A model generated the notes under the pieces. It made no database searches. It was not told where the DNA came from and worked only from the letters and a program-made list of their open reading frames with translations. The position numbers were made by a program, and so were the translations under genes. A stretch of DNA of 64,000 bases from an uncultured Collinsella sp. (GTDB lineage: Bacteria; Actinomycetota; Coriobacteriia; Coriobacteriales; Coriobacteriaceae), in the NCBI GenBank assembly GCA_900541195.1, contig UQIY01000001.1:44863-108862 (forward strand), in the 5' to 3' direction. Within the stretch, counting starts at the first letter, position 1. Each line of letters starts with the position of its first letter. This document shows, in pieces, positions 1-8,320 of this stretch.

Positions 1-665
1 TCCTTGGCGGGGATGCGCTCGACGTTGACCTCGACACCAAAGGCCTTCATGGCCTGGATGGTCAGGTTGATATAGGGGCGGCTCTCGATAAGGCCGATCA
101 CCTGCACGCAGGAGGGCTGGGCCAGCAGCGGGGCCGCCAGCAGCAGGCCGGAGATGTACTGCGAGCTCACGTTGCCCGGCAGGATAAAGGTGCCCGGGCG
201 CATGCGGCCGCTTGTCTTGAGCGGAAAGCCGCCCAGACCCTGCAGGTCGCATCCGGCGGCAATGATCTCGTCGGAGAGCGGGGAGAGGGGGCGTGCGCCC
301 AGACGGCCCTGGCCCACAAAGGTTGCCTCTGCCCCCAGCGCGCAGGCGACGGGCAGCATAAAGCGGAGCGTGGAGCCGCTCTCGCCGCAGTCGAGCGTGC
401 CGCCGGCAAGTGCCTTGAGCAGGCCAAACTCAATACTCTTCATAGTGGGATGGACCTGGAAGCCATCCTCGACGGTCTCGATGCGGGCGCCCAGCGCTGT
501 GAGGCAGCGCACCGTGGCCTCGATATCGGCACAGGTCGTGTTGCAGGTCACGTGCGTCTCGCCGTTGGCAAGTGCGGCGCAGATGATGAGGCGGTGCGCC
601 ATCGACTTGGACGCAATGGCGGGAACGGTGCCCTTGAGCGGGGAGGGGGTGATGCGGGCTAGCAT
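1..665 (-). CDS. aroA: 3-phosphoshikimate 1-carboxyvinyltransferase (EPSP synthase), partial
   Basis: Sixth step of the shikimate pathway, joining phosphoenolpyruvate to shikimate 3-phosphate. Reading the minus strand from the ATG at 663-665 gives an open frame that runs off the window edge (about 221 residues, N-terminal half only). It opens MLARITPSPLKGTVPAIASK, where the SKSMAHR segment is the substrate-binding Lys/Ser region, and later has the family signature LDCGESGSTLRFMLP and a GNVSSQYISGLLLAAPLL stretch typical of the first domain. The ATG overlaps the aroB stop (ATGCTAG), so the two are translationally coupled. The C-terminal part with the catalytic Asp and Glu residues is missing only because the window ends. 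The identification is sure; the operon may continue beyond base 1. Confidence 0.93.
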   Translation of the reverse strand, partial: MLARITPSPLKGTVPAIASKSMAHRLIICAALANGETHVTCNTTCADIEATVRCLTALGARIETVEDGFQVHPTMKSIEFGLLKALAGGTLDCGESGSTLRFMLPVACALGAEATFVGQGRLGARPLSPLSDEIIAAGCDLQGLGGFPLKTSGRMRPGTFILPGNVSSQYISGLLLAAPLLAQPSCVQVIGLIESRPYINLTIQAMKAFGVEVNVERIPAK

Positions 666-1765
666 GCGGATGCGTCTCCCTTCTGGCCGAGGCCCTCGGC
701 AATTAAATCATGGAAGGTGGAAAGCGGCGTGCGGTCGATGCTGCAGCGGCCAATACCGTGCGGAATCACCAGGTCGATAGTGTCACCGGCGCGTTTTTTG
801 TCGTGCAGCGCCTCGGCAAAGATGGCGTCGGCCGAAAGCTCGCAGCGGGTCTTGAGGCCATGACGGGCGCAGAGCTCCTCGATGCGACCGGGCAGCTCGG
901 CATCGCAAATGCCGTGCAGGGCTGCGGCACGCGTGATGATGCCCATGCCGATCGACACGCAGTTGCCGTGTCCCAGCTCAAAGTGCTCGCAGGCCTCGAC
1001 GGCATGTCCGGCGCTGTGTCCAAAGTTGAGGAGCTTGCGCTGGTTGGTCTCGCGTTCGTCGGCAACGACCACGGCGCGCTTAATGTCGATATTGCGGGCG
1101 ATTATGAGCGCCACGCGGGCCACGTCGCGGTTCAGCAGCTCAAGCGTGAGCGGGGTCTTCTCCAGCTCGGCGAAGAGCTCGGGGTCGGCGATCACGGCGT
1201 GCTTGACGACTTCGCCGCAGCCGTCGGCGAACTGCTCGGGCGTGAGGGTGGCAAGGCATCCCACGTCAGCGATGACAACACTTGGCTGCCAAAAGGCGCC
1301 AGCTAGGTTCTTGCCGGCAGCCAGGTCGATGGCCGTCTTGCCGCCCACCGACGAGTCCACCATAGCGAGCAGACTCGTGGGGATCTGCACAAACTTGCAG
1401 CCGCGCATGTAGGTGGCGGCCACAAAGCCGGCCACGTCGCCCACGACGCCGCCGCCGAGCGCCACGATCACGTCGGAGCGCGAAAGCTCGTGCTCGGCTA
1501 CAAACTCAAGAATGGCAACGTAGGTCTCGGCGCGCTTGTGTACCTCGCCGGCCTCGAAGGTGCAAATGCTTACCTCATAGCCTGACGCCTCCAGGCTCTG
1601 CTTAACGGGCATCTGGTAGAGCGGGCCCACGTTGGTGTCCGTCACGATGACGGCGCGGGTGCCTCCGGCGGTGGCGCGAACGAGTGGCCCTGCCTGCTCC
1701 AGCAAAAACGTGCCCACGTGTACCTGGTAGGGGCGTGCGGTGTCGATATCGATGGTAATCGCCAT
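659..1765 (-). CDS. aroB: 3-dehydroquinate synthase
   Basis: Second shikimate pathway enzyme, converting DAHP to 3-dehydroquinate using NAD and a divalent metal. The 368-residue product has the usual length. Family features seen are the NAD-binding segment VIVALGGGVVGDVAGFVAATYMRG near residue 100, the SVGGKTAID motif, and the metal-ligand region around EVVKHA and NFGHSAGHAVE. The ATG at 1765 has an AAAGGA ribosome site about 9 bases upstream. It lies 36 bases after tyrA and overlaps aroA by 7 bases, in a four-gene minus-strand aromatic operon. Confidence 0.97.
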   Translation of the reverse strand: MAITIDIDTARPYQVHVGTFLLEQAGPLVRATAGGTRAVIVTDTNVGPLYQMPVKQSLEASGYEVSICTFEAGEVHKRAETYVAILEFVAEHELSRSDVIVALGGGVVGDVAGFVAATYMRGCKFVQIPTSLLAMVDSSVGGKTAIDLAAGKNLAGAFWQPSVVIADVGCLATLTPEQFADGCGEVVKHAVIADPELFAELEKTPLTLELLNRDVARVALIIARNIDIKRAVVVADERETNQRKLLNFGHSAGHAVEACEHFELGHGNCVSIGMGIITRAAALHGICDAELPGRIEELCARHGLKTRCELSADAIFAEALHDKKRAGDTIDLVIPHGIGRCSIDRTPLSTFHDLIAEGLGQKGDASAC

Positions 1766-1801
1766 AAGCTATGGTCCTTTCGACCTGGCGTGATAGGTGG
1801 T

Positions 1802-2716
1802 CTAGTGGGCGCTCTCGTCGTCGAGTGCGCGCTTGATGCGATCGCCCTCGGCAAGGAGATTCTCAAGATAACGCTGGTCGCGGTTTTTGAGCGCACGGCT
1901 GTAGGCGCCGAGCGAATCGATCAGATGGTCGATCTCGAAGGCGAGAGCGTCGGCGTCGTCAATCATGAGCTCGGACCACATCTGCGGGTTGAGGTGTGCC
2001 ACGCGCGTGAGGTCGCGGTAGCTACCGGCTGAAAAGCCGTGGTGGACCTGGGCGGTGGGGCTCTTTACGTAGGCGTTGGACACCACGTGTGCGAGCTGGC
2101 TCGTAAATGCGATCACGCGGTCGTGCTCGGCGGCGGTGGTCACGCTGAACTTGCCAAACCCCAAGGGACGCACCATCTCGCGCACCTGGCCCAAGAGCTC
2201 CAGCTTAAGGGCATCGTCTACCGCAGGCGGAACGAGCACGAGCGGTGCGCCCTGGAACAAGTCGGCGCGGGAGTGCGCGTAGCCCGAGAACTGGGTGCCC
2301 GCCATGGGGTGTGCGCCCACAAAGTAAAAGCCGTGCTCTTGTGCGAGCTCAAAGGCACGCTCGCACACAATGCCCTTGACGCCCACGGTGTCGATTACCA
2401 CGGGGCCCATGATGGCTTCGGTGTCGGTGGCGTCGGCGAGCGCCTGGGCGTGGGCCTCGAGCCACTCGATGCATGCCTCGGGATAGCAGGCAAGGACGAT
2501 GATGTCGCACTTGCCGAGCGTCTCGTCGTTGAGCTCGCCGGCGACGGTACCCATGCTGGCGGCCGTCATCACGTCATCGTCGGGGTCCCAGGCAAGCACG
2601 CGAACGCCCGCCTGCGCATAGCCGCGGGCAAAGCTGCCGCCGATGAGGCCCAGGCCCACGATGCCGGCGCACTTGGGTCCACCCTGGTTGACGCGTGCGT
2701 TTCTCACCGTACCCAT
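1802..2716 (-). CDS. tyrA: prephenate dehydrogenase
   Basis: Oxidative decarboxylation of prephenate to 4-hydroxyphenylpyruvate for tyrosine synthesis. The 304-residue protein begins with an NAD(P)-binding Rossmann motif, GIVGLGLIGGSFARGYA near residue 18, and carries the family motifs GAHPMAGTQFSGY and the helical C-terminal dimerisation half (TSQLAHVVSNAY, FSAGSYRDLTRVAHLNPQMW). No C-terminal ACT domain is present, so feedback control would have to come from elsewhere. The ATG lies 4 bases after the DAHP synthase stop with CAGGAG at good spacing, so it is cotranscribed. An arogenate dehydrogenase specificity cannot be excluded from sequence alone. Confidence 0.92.
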   Translation of the reverse strand: MGTVRNARVNQGGPKCAGIVGLGLIGGSFARGYAQAGVRVLAWDPDDDVMTAASMGTVAGELNDETLGKCDIIVLACYPEACIEWLEAHAQALADATDTEAIMGPVVIDTVGVKGIVCERAFELAQEHGFYFVGAHPMAGTQFSGYAHSRADLFQGAPLVLVPPAVDDALKLELLGQVREMVRPLGFGKFSVTTAAEHDRVIAFTSQLAHVVSNAYVKSPTAQVHHGFSAGSYRDLTRVAHLNPQMWSELMIDDADALAFEIDHLIDSLGAYSRALKNRDQRYLENLLAEGDRIKRALDDESAH

Positions 2717-2719
2717 GGG

Positions 2720-3745
2720 TTACTCCTGAACGGTCTCTTGGCAGACGACCTCGCGGATGGCGCGGATGCGGCGCATGGTGTCGTCGAACTGGTCGGGGGT
2801 GAGGGCCTGAGCACCGTCGGACCAAGCGTGGCTCGGGTCGTCGTGGACCTCGATCTCCAGACCGTTGGCGCCGCAGGCAGTCGCGGCGAGCGCCATGGGC
2901 TCGACATAGCGGGTGTAGCCGGTGGCGTGGCTGGGGTCGGCGACGACGGGCAGGTGCGATAGGTGGTGCAGCACCGGCACGGCGTTGAGGTCGAAGGTGT
3001 TGCGGGTGCGGGTCTCGAAGGTGCGAATGCCGCGCTCGCACAGGATGACGTTGTCGTTGCCCTCGCTCATGATGTACTCGGCAGCCATGAGCAACTCGTC
3101 GACGGTGCCGGACATGCCGCGCTTGAGCAGGACCGGGGTCTTGGTCTTGCCGACCTCCTTGAGCAGGGGGAAGTTCTGCGCGTTGCGGGCGCCGATCTGC
3201 ATGACGTCGATCTTCTTATCCAAGAAGACCTGCACGTCGCGCGGGTCCATGATCTCGGTGACGATCGGCATGTCGAGCTCGGCGGATGCCTCGCATAGCA
3301 GGTCCAGGCCGGCGGGACCCATGCCCTGGTAGGCGTAAGGGGAGGTGCGGGGCTTGTAGGCGCCACCGCGCAGCATCGTGGCGCCGGCGGCCTTTACGCG
3401 GCGTGCGACGCGAATGAGGTTTTCGCCCTCGACGGAGCAGGGTCCGGCGATGACCTGGAACTGGTCGCCGCCGATCTTGACGCCGTGGCCGCAGTCGATG
3501 ACGGAGTCCTCAGGGTGGAACTTGCGGTTGGCACGCTTAAAGGGCTCGGAGACGCGCTGCACGCGCTCGACGACATCCATGGACTCGAGCAAGAACGGGT
3601 CGATCTTGGTCGTATCGCCCACCAGGCCGATGATGGTCTCGTTCTCGCCGCGCGAGACGTCGGTCTTGAGACCCTTCTTCTCAATCCAGCTGACGATATG
3701 GCCGACGGCCTCGTCGCTGGCGCTCTGCTTTAAAATCGCAATCAT
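2720..3745 (-). CDS. aroF: 3-deoxy-7-phosphoheptulonate (DAHP) synthase, type I beta with regulatory N-terminus
   Basis: First committed step of aromatic biosynthesis, condensing phosphoenolpyruvate and erythrose 4-phosphate. I chose the ATG at 3745 (MIAILKQSAS) because GAGGTGAGAGG precedes it; an upstream in-frame ATG at 3793 lies in the leader hairpin. The 341-residue product has a small ferredoxin-like/ACT-type N-terminal domain (about residues 1-70), as in Thermotoga-type enzymes, then the TIM barrel with GPCSVEG, LRGGAYKPRTSPYAYQG, QIGARNAQNF, LLKRG and DPSHATG motifs. In characterised relatives the N-terminal domain senses Tyr or Phe. It is the first gene of the aromatic operon, behind a possible attenuator. 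The symbol is by family analogy only. Confidence 0.95.
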   Translation of the reverse strand: MIAILKQSASDEAVGHIVSWIEKKGLKTDVSRGENETIIGLVGDTTKIDPFLLESMDVVERVQRVSEPFKRANRKFHPEDSVIDCGHGVKIGGDQFQVIAGPCSVEGENLIRVARRVKAAGATMLRGGAYKPRTSPYAYQGMGPAGLDLLCEASAELDMPIVTEIMDPRDVQVFLDKKIDVMQIGARNAQNFPLLKEVGKTKTPVLLKRGMSGTVDELLMAAEYIMSEGNDNVILCERGIRTFETRTRNTFDLNAVPVLHHLSHLPVVADPSHATGYTRYVEPMALAATACGANGLEIEVHDDPSHAWSDGAQALTPDQFDDTMRRIRAIREVVCQETVQE

Positions 3746-3778
3746 GGTGTGCCTCTCACCTCGATGGATAGCTCTTGC

Positions 3779-3823
3779 AAAAACGGCCCGCATCGCGAGC
3801 CGTTATGCATCGCGAGCCGTTAT
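3779..3823 (-). promoter_or_regulatory. attenuator-like hairpin and 17-bp tandem repeat in the aromatic operon leader
   Basis: Between the operon start codon (3745) and the tRNA lies a 17-bp direct repeat with perfect copies at 3790-3806 and 3807-3823. On the minus strand the promoter-distal copy supplies ACGGCTC (3797-3803), which pairs with GGGCCGT (3783-3789) across a 7-base loop, and five T residues follow (3779-3783). This has the form of an intrinsic terminator inside the 5' leader. The other repeat copy offers an identical left arm (3814-3820), so two pairings compete for one right arm. A possible -10 (TATAAA) lies at 3839-3844. A role in attenuation is inferred. Confidence 0.45.
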
Positions 3824-3923
3824 ATATGTGCATGAGAGTTTATACTAATTGTTTCACTTTTGCGTTCTAAGGTGAGCCTCTGCGCCGTGTCTCCCACGTA
3901 ATTGCAAAGCTTTTTCTATTCTT

Positions 3924-3953
3924 TTGTTAGCCCGTGGCGCACTTGGGTATAAT
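3924..3953 (+). promoter_or_regulatory. promoter of the tRNA-Arg gene
   Basis: TTGTTA at 3924-3929 and TATAAT at 3948-3953 are separated by 18 bases, a good sigma-70-type match. The -10 box ends 11 bases before the tRNA 5' end. Confidence 0.6.
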
Positions 3954-3964
3954 GCCAACCGTTC

Positions 3965-4038
3965 GCCCTATTAGCTCAGGGGATTAGAGCGTCTGCCTCC
4001 GGAGCAGAAGGCCGTTGGTTCGAATCCAACATGGGGCA
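3965..4038 (+). tRNA. tRNA-Arg (anticodon CCG)
   Basis: A 74-base cloverleaf. The acceptor stem GCCCTAT pairs with ATGGGGC (one G-U), the D arm contains TAGCTCAGGGGATTAGAGC, the anticodon stem TCTGC/GCAGA encloses the loop CTCCGGA with anticodon CCG, and the T arm has GGTTCGAATCC. The discriminator base is A and the 3' CCA is not fully encoded (ACCC follows). It reads the arginine codon CGG. Confidence 0.95.
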
Positions 4039-4052
4039 CCCTCGAACGTAAG

Positions 4053-4086
4053 ACCGTCCGAACCTCGCATGGTCCGGGCGGTTTTC
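4053..4086 (+). terminator. intrinsic terminator of the tRNA gene
   Basis: Twelve-base arms 4053-4064 and 4071-4082 pair with one G-U and one mismatch around a 6-base loop, followed by TTTTC. It lies 14 bases after the tRNA and just before the ATPase gene. Confidence 0.7.
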
Positions 4087-4116
4087 TTATACCGACGCGA
4101 CGTGATGGGACAAGGT

Positions 4117-6855
4117 ATGGCAGCAACGGATATCGAGCACGGACTCTCGACCGCCGAGGTCGAGGAGCGCATCGCCGCCGGTAAGATCAACCGCAACATG
4201 GAACTCAAGACCACGTCGGTCCGCGAGCTCATCATCGAGAACCTCTGCACGCTGTTTAACTTGATCAACGTGGTTTTGGCGATTTTGGTGTTGCTGACCG
4301 GTTCGTTTAAGAACCTGACGTTCCTGTTCGTGGTGTTCTTGAACGCGGCAATTGGCGTCATCCAGTCCATGCGCTCCAAGCGGATGGTCGATAAGCTTAC
4401 GCTGCTCACCTCTAAGAAGGCCATCGCGGTGCGCGACGGCGCCGAGGTAGAGCTCGACCTGGACCAGATCGTGCTCGACGATATCATTCGCCTGGGGCGC
4501 GGTGACCAGATTCCCGCCGACGCCGTGGTGGTGTCGGGTGAGGCACTCGTGAACGAGAGCCTGCTGACGGGCGAGAGCGATCTCATCAAAAAGCAGCCCG
4601 GCTCCGAGCTCATGAGCGGCAGCTTTATCGACTCGGGCCTGCTGCGCGCCCGCGTGATCCATGTTGGCGCCGACAACTACGTGGCCAAGATCAACAACGA
4701 GGCCAAGTACGTCAAAAAGGTCAATTCCGAGATCATGAATGCGCTCAACACCATCGTGCGCTTTGCGAGCCTCATTATGATTCCGCTCGGCCTGGCGCTC
4801 TTTGCCTCGAGTGTGAGCGAGCTGTGGGATGCCGCCGGTACGCCGGGCGATAGCGCGCTTTCGTGGTGTTTTTCCGAGCTGCTTGCCGGTCGCGTGCCTT
4901 CGTCGGCGCTGCTGTCTACGGTGGGCGCTCTTTTGGGCATGATTCCGCAGGGCCTGGTGCTGCTGACTTCGTCGGTGCTTGCCATCGCCACGGTGCGTCT
5001 GGCGCGCCGCAAGGTACTCGCGCAGCAGCTCTACTGTATCGAGACGCTCGCGCGCGTCGACGTGCTGTGCCTGGACAAGACGGGCACCATTACCTCGGGC
5101 CGTATGGAGGTCGAGGGTACCTACCCGCTGCCTGTTGAGGGCGTTGGCTTTGGCGCGGACTCGGACGAGGCAGCTGTCCCCGTCGAGACCACGGTCCTGG
5201 ATTTTGCGCTCGCCAACGTGGCGCGTGCCACCTCGGCAGACGCCAACGAGACCTGTCAGGCGCTGCTCAACTATTACGCTGACCGCCCGGTCGAGGTTTC
5301 CGAGCCGCTGGCGGTCATTCCGTTCTCTTCGTCCAAAAAGTGGAGCGGCGCCTCGTTTGCGCAGGGCTCCTATGTGATGGGCGCAGCGCAATTTGTGCTT
5401 TCGGAGCGCGTCTTTGCGCAGGTCGAGAATCGTGTGGCCGAGCTTGCCGACACCTGCCGCGTGCTTGTTGTGGCCCGTGTGGACGGCTTTACGCCCGACG
5501 GCGATATGGCGGGCGAGGCCGAGCCCGTCGGCTTTGTGACCATTCGCGACGAGATCCGCTCCTCGGCCGCCGAGACCATCGGCTACTTTAACGAGCAGGG
5601 CGTGACCCTCAACGTGATCAGCGGCGACGACCCACGCACGGTGTCGTCGATTGCGCGCGTGGTGGGCGTTCCGGGGGCCGATGCCTACGTCGACGCCACG
5701 ACGCTCGATACGCCGTCCAAGATTGATGCGGCGGTTGACCGCTATCACGTCTTTGGTCGCGTGACCCCGCAACAGAAGCGCGAACTCGTGCAGGCGCTCA
5801 AGCGTCGCGACCATACCGTTGCCATGACGGGCGACGGCGTCAACGACGTGCTGGCGCTCAAGGAAGCCGACTGTTCCGTGGCCATGGCCGCCGGTTCCGA
5901 TGCCGCGCGCAACGTGGCCGAAATCGTGCTGGTCGACAACGATTTTGCCTCGATGCCCGCCGTGGTGGCCGAGGGCCGTCGCTCCATCAACAACCTGCAG
6001 CGCTCTGCGGCGCTGTTTCTGACCAAGACGCTGTTCTCGATGGGCTTGGCGGCACTGTGTATCGCGTTTCCGCCGTATCCCTTCGAGCCGATCCAGATGA
6101 CGCTCATCAATTTCTTCTGCATCGGCGCGCCGGGCTTTGTGCTGGGTTTGGAGCCCAACAACGCCCGCGTGAAGGGGTCATTCTTGACCAACGTGCTCAA
6201 GCGTGCGCTGCCGGCGTCGCTGGCGGTTATTATGGCTGCGGCGCTCGATATCTTTGTGGCGCGCGTGTTTGGCTTTAACCAGCTCACGCTTTCGACCATG
6301 TGCCTGCTTACGTCGTGTGCGGCGAGCGTGAGCCTGATCTGGCGCATCTCACAGCCGTTCACTCCCTTGCGCGTGGTGCTCTTTGTATTTGTCGTCGTCG
6401 GCATCTTGGCGGGTGTTATCGGATTCCCGGAGCTGCTGTCCATCGCTAATCTTTCGACGGGCGAGGCCGTTATCTTGCTGGCGATCGTCGTCTTTACCTG
6501 CACGGTGTTCTTTAAGCTCGCCACGATGATGGATTCGCTTAAGCCGCGCCGTCGCCATGCTGCCACTGGCTTTGGCCGTGGCGTTCGCGTCCGTCTGGGT
6601 CGCGGTGGCGGCAAGGTGAGCTCGACGGGCTCGACGGCCCAGCGTTTTGCCAAGCGCGTCGCCGCCGATATGGCGCAGCGCCGTAAGGAGCGCACCGCTC
6701 GCGAGGCCGAGGTTCGCGCGCTCGAGGGTGTGGAAAAGGCCCAGCCCAAGAAAAAGAAAGGTGCGGGCACCAAACGTTCGCAGGTGACCAAGTCCGCCCA
6801 GGGCATTAAGGTCTCGATGCCGAGCAAAAAGAAAAAGCCTGCAAAGAAGGCCTAG
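4117..6855 (+). CDS. P-type cation-translocating ATPase, CtpE/Exp7-like
   Basis: Membrane pump that couples ATP hydrolysis to cation transport through a phospho-aspartate. I start at the ATG at 4117 (MAATDIEHGLS, 912 residues), since earlier in-frame starts fall in the tRNA terminator. Hallmarks are the actuator TGES at about 151-154, the phosphorylation motif DKTGT with Asp320, and the hinge TGDGVND at about 571-577, with paired transmembrane helices before and after. The segment MIPQGLVLLTSS just before DKTGT is typical of the CtpE/Exp7 subgroup, one member of which (mycobacterial CtpE) is linked to calcium uptake. The C-terminus carries an unusual tail of about 90 residues, very rich in Lys and Arg (KKKK runs). 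Ion specificity is unproved. It stands alone after the tRNA. Confidence 0.88.
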   Translation: MAATDIEHGLSTAEVEERIAAGKINRNMELKTTSVRELIIENLCTLFNLINVVLAILVLLTGSFKNLTFLFVVFLNAAIGVIQSMRSKRMVDKLTLLTSKKAIAVRDGAEVELDLDQIVLDDIIRLGRGDQIPADAVVVSGEALVNESLLTGESDLIKKQPGSELMSGSFIDSGLLRARVIHVGADNYVAKINNEAKYVKKVNSEIMNALNTIVRFASLIMIPLGLALFASSVSELWDAAGTPGDSALSWCFSELLAGRVPSSALLSTVGALLGMIPQGLVLLTSSVLAIATVRLARRKVLAQQLYCIETLARVDVLCLDKTGTITSGRMEVEGTYPLPVEGVGFGADSDEAAVPVETTVLDFALANVARATSADANETCQALLNYYADRPVEVSEPLAVIPFSSSKKWSGASFAQGSYVMGAAQFVLSERVFAQVENRVAELADTCRVLVVARVDGFTPDGDMAGEAEPVGFVTIRDEIRSSAAETIGYFNEQGVTLNVISGDDPRTVSSIARVVGVPGADAYVDATTLDTPSKIDAAVDRYHVFGRVTPQQKRELVQALKRRDHTVAMTGDGVNDVLALKEADCSVAMAAGSDAARNVAEIVLVDNDFASMPAVVAEGRRSINNLQRSAALFLTKTLFSMGLAALCIAFPPYPFEPIQMTLINFFCIGAPGFVLGLEPNNARVKGSFLTNVLKRALPASLAVIMAAALDIFVARVFGFNQLTLSTMCLLTSCAASVSLIWRISQPFTPLRVVLFVFVVVGILAGVIGFPELLSIANLSTGEAVILLAIVVFTCTVFFKLATMMDSLKPRRRHAATGFGRGVRVRLGRGGGKVSSTGSTAQRFAKRVAADMAQRRKERTAREAEVRALEGVEKAQPKKKKGAGTKRSQVTKSAQGIKVSMPSKKKKPAKKA

Positions 6856-6868
6856 CCCCAGTTGCCCC

Positions 6869-6952
6869 GGGGATGATTTTTCTGGGACGGGGATTAAAAA
6901 ATCATTGTGTACCTAATGATTTTTTAATCCCCGTCCCAGAAAAATCATCCCC
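6869..6952. repeat. perfect inverted repeat, 38-bp arms with 8-base loop
   Basis: Arms 6869-6906 and 6915-6952 are exact reverse complements, separated by GTGTACCT. The arms contain GGGACGGGGATTAAAAAATC. It begins 14 bases after the ATPase stop. As RNA it would form a very stable hairpin, ending in CC and AAAAAG rather than a T run, so a standard terminator is unlikely on the plus strand. It resembles an intergenic repeat element more than a gene; a 63-codon frame crossing it is not supported. Confidence 0.9.
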
Positions 6953-7060
6953 CCAAAAAGACTACCCTGGCGATGTTGAATTGGTGCCTTGCCCCTGTGG
7001 GGGCGTGGCGATGCTATGCTCTAACTTCGACTGTATGAATTGCTCCGAAAAGAGGAAGCC

Positions 7061-8215
7061 GTGATCTGCCCGCATTGCCTTAAGACCATAGAGGACGGCG
7101 CCTCGTTCTGCCCCTATTGCAACGCATACGTTGGTCCGGGCGACGGTCCCGAGCATACCGAGTTCGTATTCTGCGATGGTTGTGGCGCACGCCTGTCCCC
7201 GCATGATCGCACCTGTCCCAAGTGCGGGCGCCCCGCCCCGGGCATCCTTTCCAAAGACGCGGCTGCATCCGATCTGGCAGCAGGCCGCACGGCCGGCTTT
7301 CCGCGCTTGACGCAGGAGCAGATCGATACCGAGGTGCCCCATGCGCCGGCCTCTGCCGCCGCGGTGCTCTCGGATGCCGCCGACCCCAACGAGACCTGCG
7401 TGCTGCCTGCCTTCGATAAGGACTTTGGCATCCCCAAGGTCGATATCCCCACACCGGTGTCCCTGCGCGATGATGTCCAGCCCAAAAAGCAAAAGGCCAA
7501 GCGCAAGGTCCATCCCGACGAGGATGCCTATCACAAGCACAAGCGCCATATCCCCAAACCGCTTATCGTCATCGCGGTGCTCGCCGCCGTGTGCGGTGGT
7601 GCGTATTGGTTTGTGACTGCCGATCCTATGGGCGTCATGCCCGGCTTCTACGATCAGTTTGGCCGGGCCGCCAAGACCACCTTCCCGTCGCGCCAAAAGG
7701 GCGAGGCCACCGAGAAAGAGTCCAAGCAAGAGGATGCGTCCGAGGTCGTTCAGGAGGAGACCATCTTAACCGACGACCAGCTCTACGCCAGGCTCGATGG
7801 CCTGTACCAGACCATCGTGTCGTACAGCGACGATGATCAGATCGGCGAGGTCATCGATTCGTTTAATAACGGCTATCTGCGTACGCCGCTCTCCACCCGC
7901 CAGGAGTTGTCGCAGAGCGCTTATGCCCTGCGCGATCAGATTAAAAAGACCCAGGATGAGCTCAATAACCTCAAGGTTCAGGACGACACCGTCTATGCGG
8001 AGGACATCGATCATCTAAAGCAGCTTGCCCAGTGGATGTACGAGCGTGTCGACGTGATCTGCCAGAGCTGGGATATCTCGCTGTCCATTCCCGACGGCGA
8101 GTCGCTGAGCGCCCGTCAGAGCGAGATCCTGGCGCCCATCGCACAAGGCGGCAACAGCGCGCTTAACCAGTACGACGCCAACGTGAGCGCATGGAGACCG
8201 CAGCAACGTTCGTAA
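7061..8215 (+). CDS. zinc-ribbon membrane protein of unknown function
   Basis: A GTG start at 7061 is chosen because AGAGGA lies 5 to 6 bases upstream; it gives 384 residues beginning MICPHCLKTIEDG. The N-terminus has two zinc ribbons (CPHC...CPYC and CDGC...CPKC within the first 60 residues), then an acidic/proline-rich linker, a basic stretch (KKQKAKRKVHPDEDAYHKHKR written in part), one transmembrane helix near residues 165-185 (PLIVIAVLAAVCGGAYWFV) and a helical soluble C-terminal domain with no motif I recognise. The topology implies ribbons in the cytoplasm and the C-terminal domain outside. It precedes a cyclophilin and a TPR membrane protein of similar single-helix architecture. Function unknown. 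Confidence 0.8.
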   Translation: MICPHCLKTIEDGASFCPYCNAYVGPGDGPEHTEFVFCDGCGARLSPHDRTCPKCGRPAPGILSKDAAASDLAAGRTAGFPRLTQEQIDTEVPHAPASAAAVLSDAADPNETCVLPAFDKDFGIPKVDIPTPVSLRDDVQPKKQKAKRKVHPDEDAYHKHKRHIPKPLIVIAVLAAVCGGAYWFVTADPMGVMPGFYDQFGRAAKTTFPSRQKGEATEKESKQEDASEVVQEETILTDDQLYARLDGLYQTIVSYSDDDQIGEVIDSFNNGYLRTPLSTRQELSQSAYALRDQIKKTQDELNNLKVQDDTVYAEDIDHLKQLAQWMYERVDVICQSWDISLSIPDGESLSARQSEILAPIAQGGNSALNQYDANVSAWRPQQRS

Positions 8216-8251
8216 TTTGTTGCCCTCCGGCGGCATAACCTGCGTGCGCAA

Positions 8252-8281
8252 TTGATGGAAGCCCGTGCTTATTGCTACAAT
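8252..8281 (+). promoter_or_regulatory. promoter upstream of the cyclophilin gene
   Basis: TTGATG (8252-8257), an 18-base spacer and TACAAT (8276-8281) with a TGC extension. It lies 40 bases before the ATG at 8321. Confidence 0.55.
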
Positions 8282-8320
8282 TTGACCAAATATGCTTTAA
8301 ACGCACGAGGAAGGAACCAC

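Noticed and set aside
6873..7064. 63-codon frame inside the palindrome before the zinc-ribbon gene
   Set aside because: Most of it is the inverted repeat itself; no ribosome site, and it overlaps the next gene's start.
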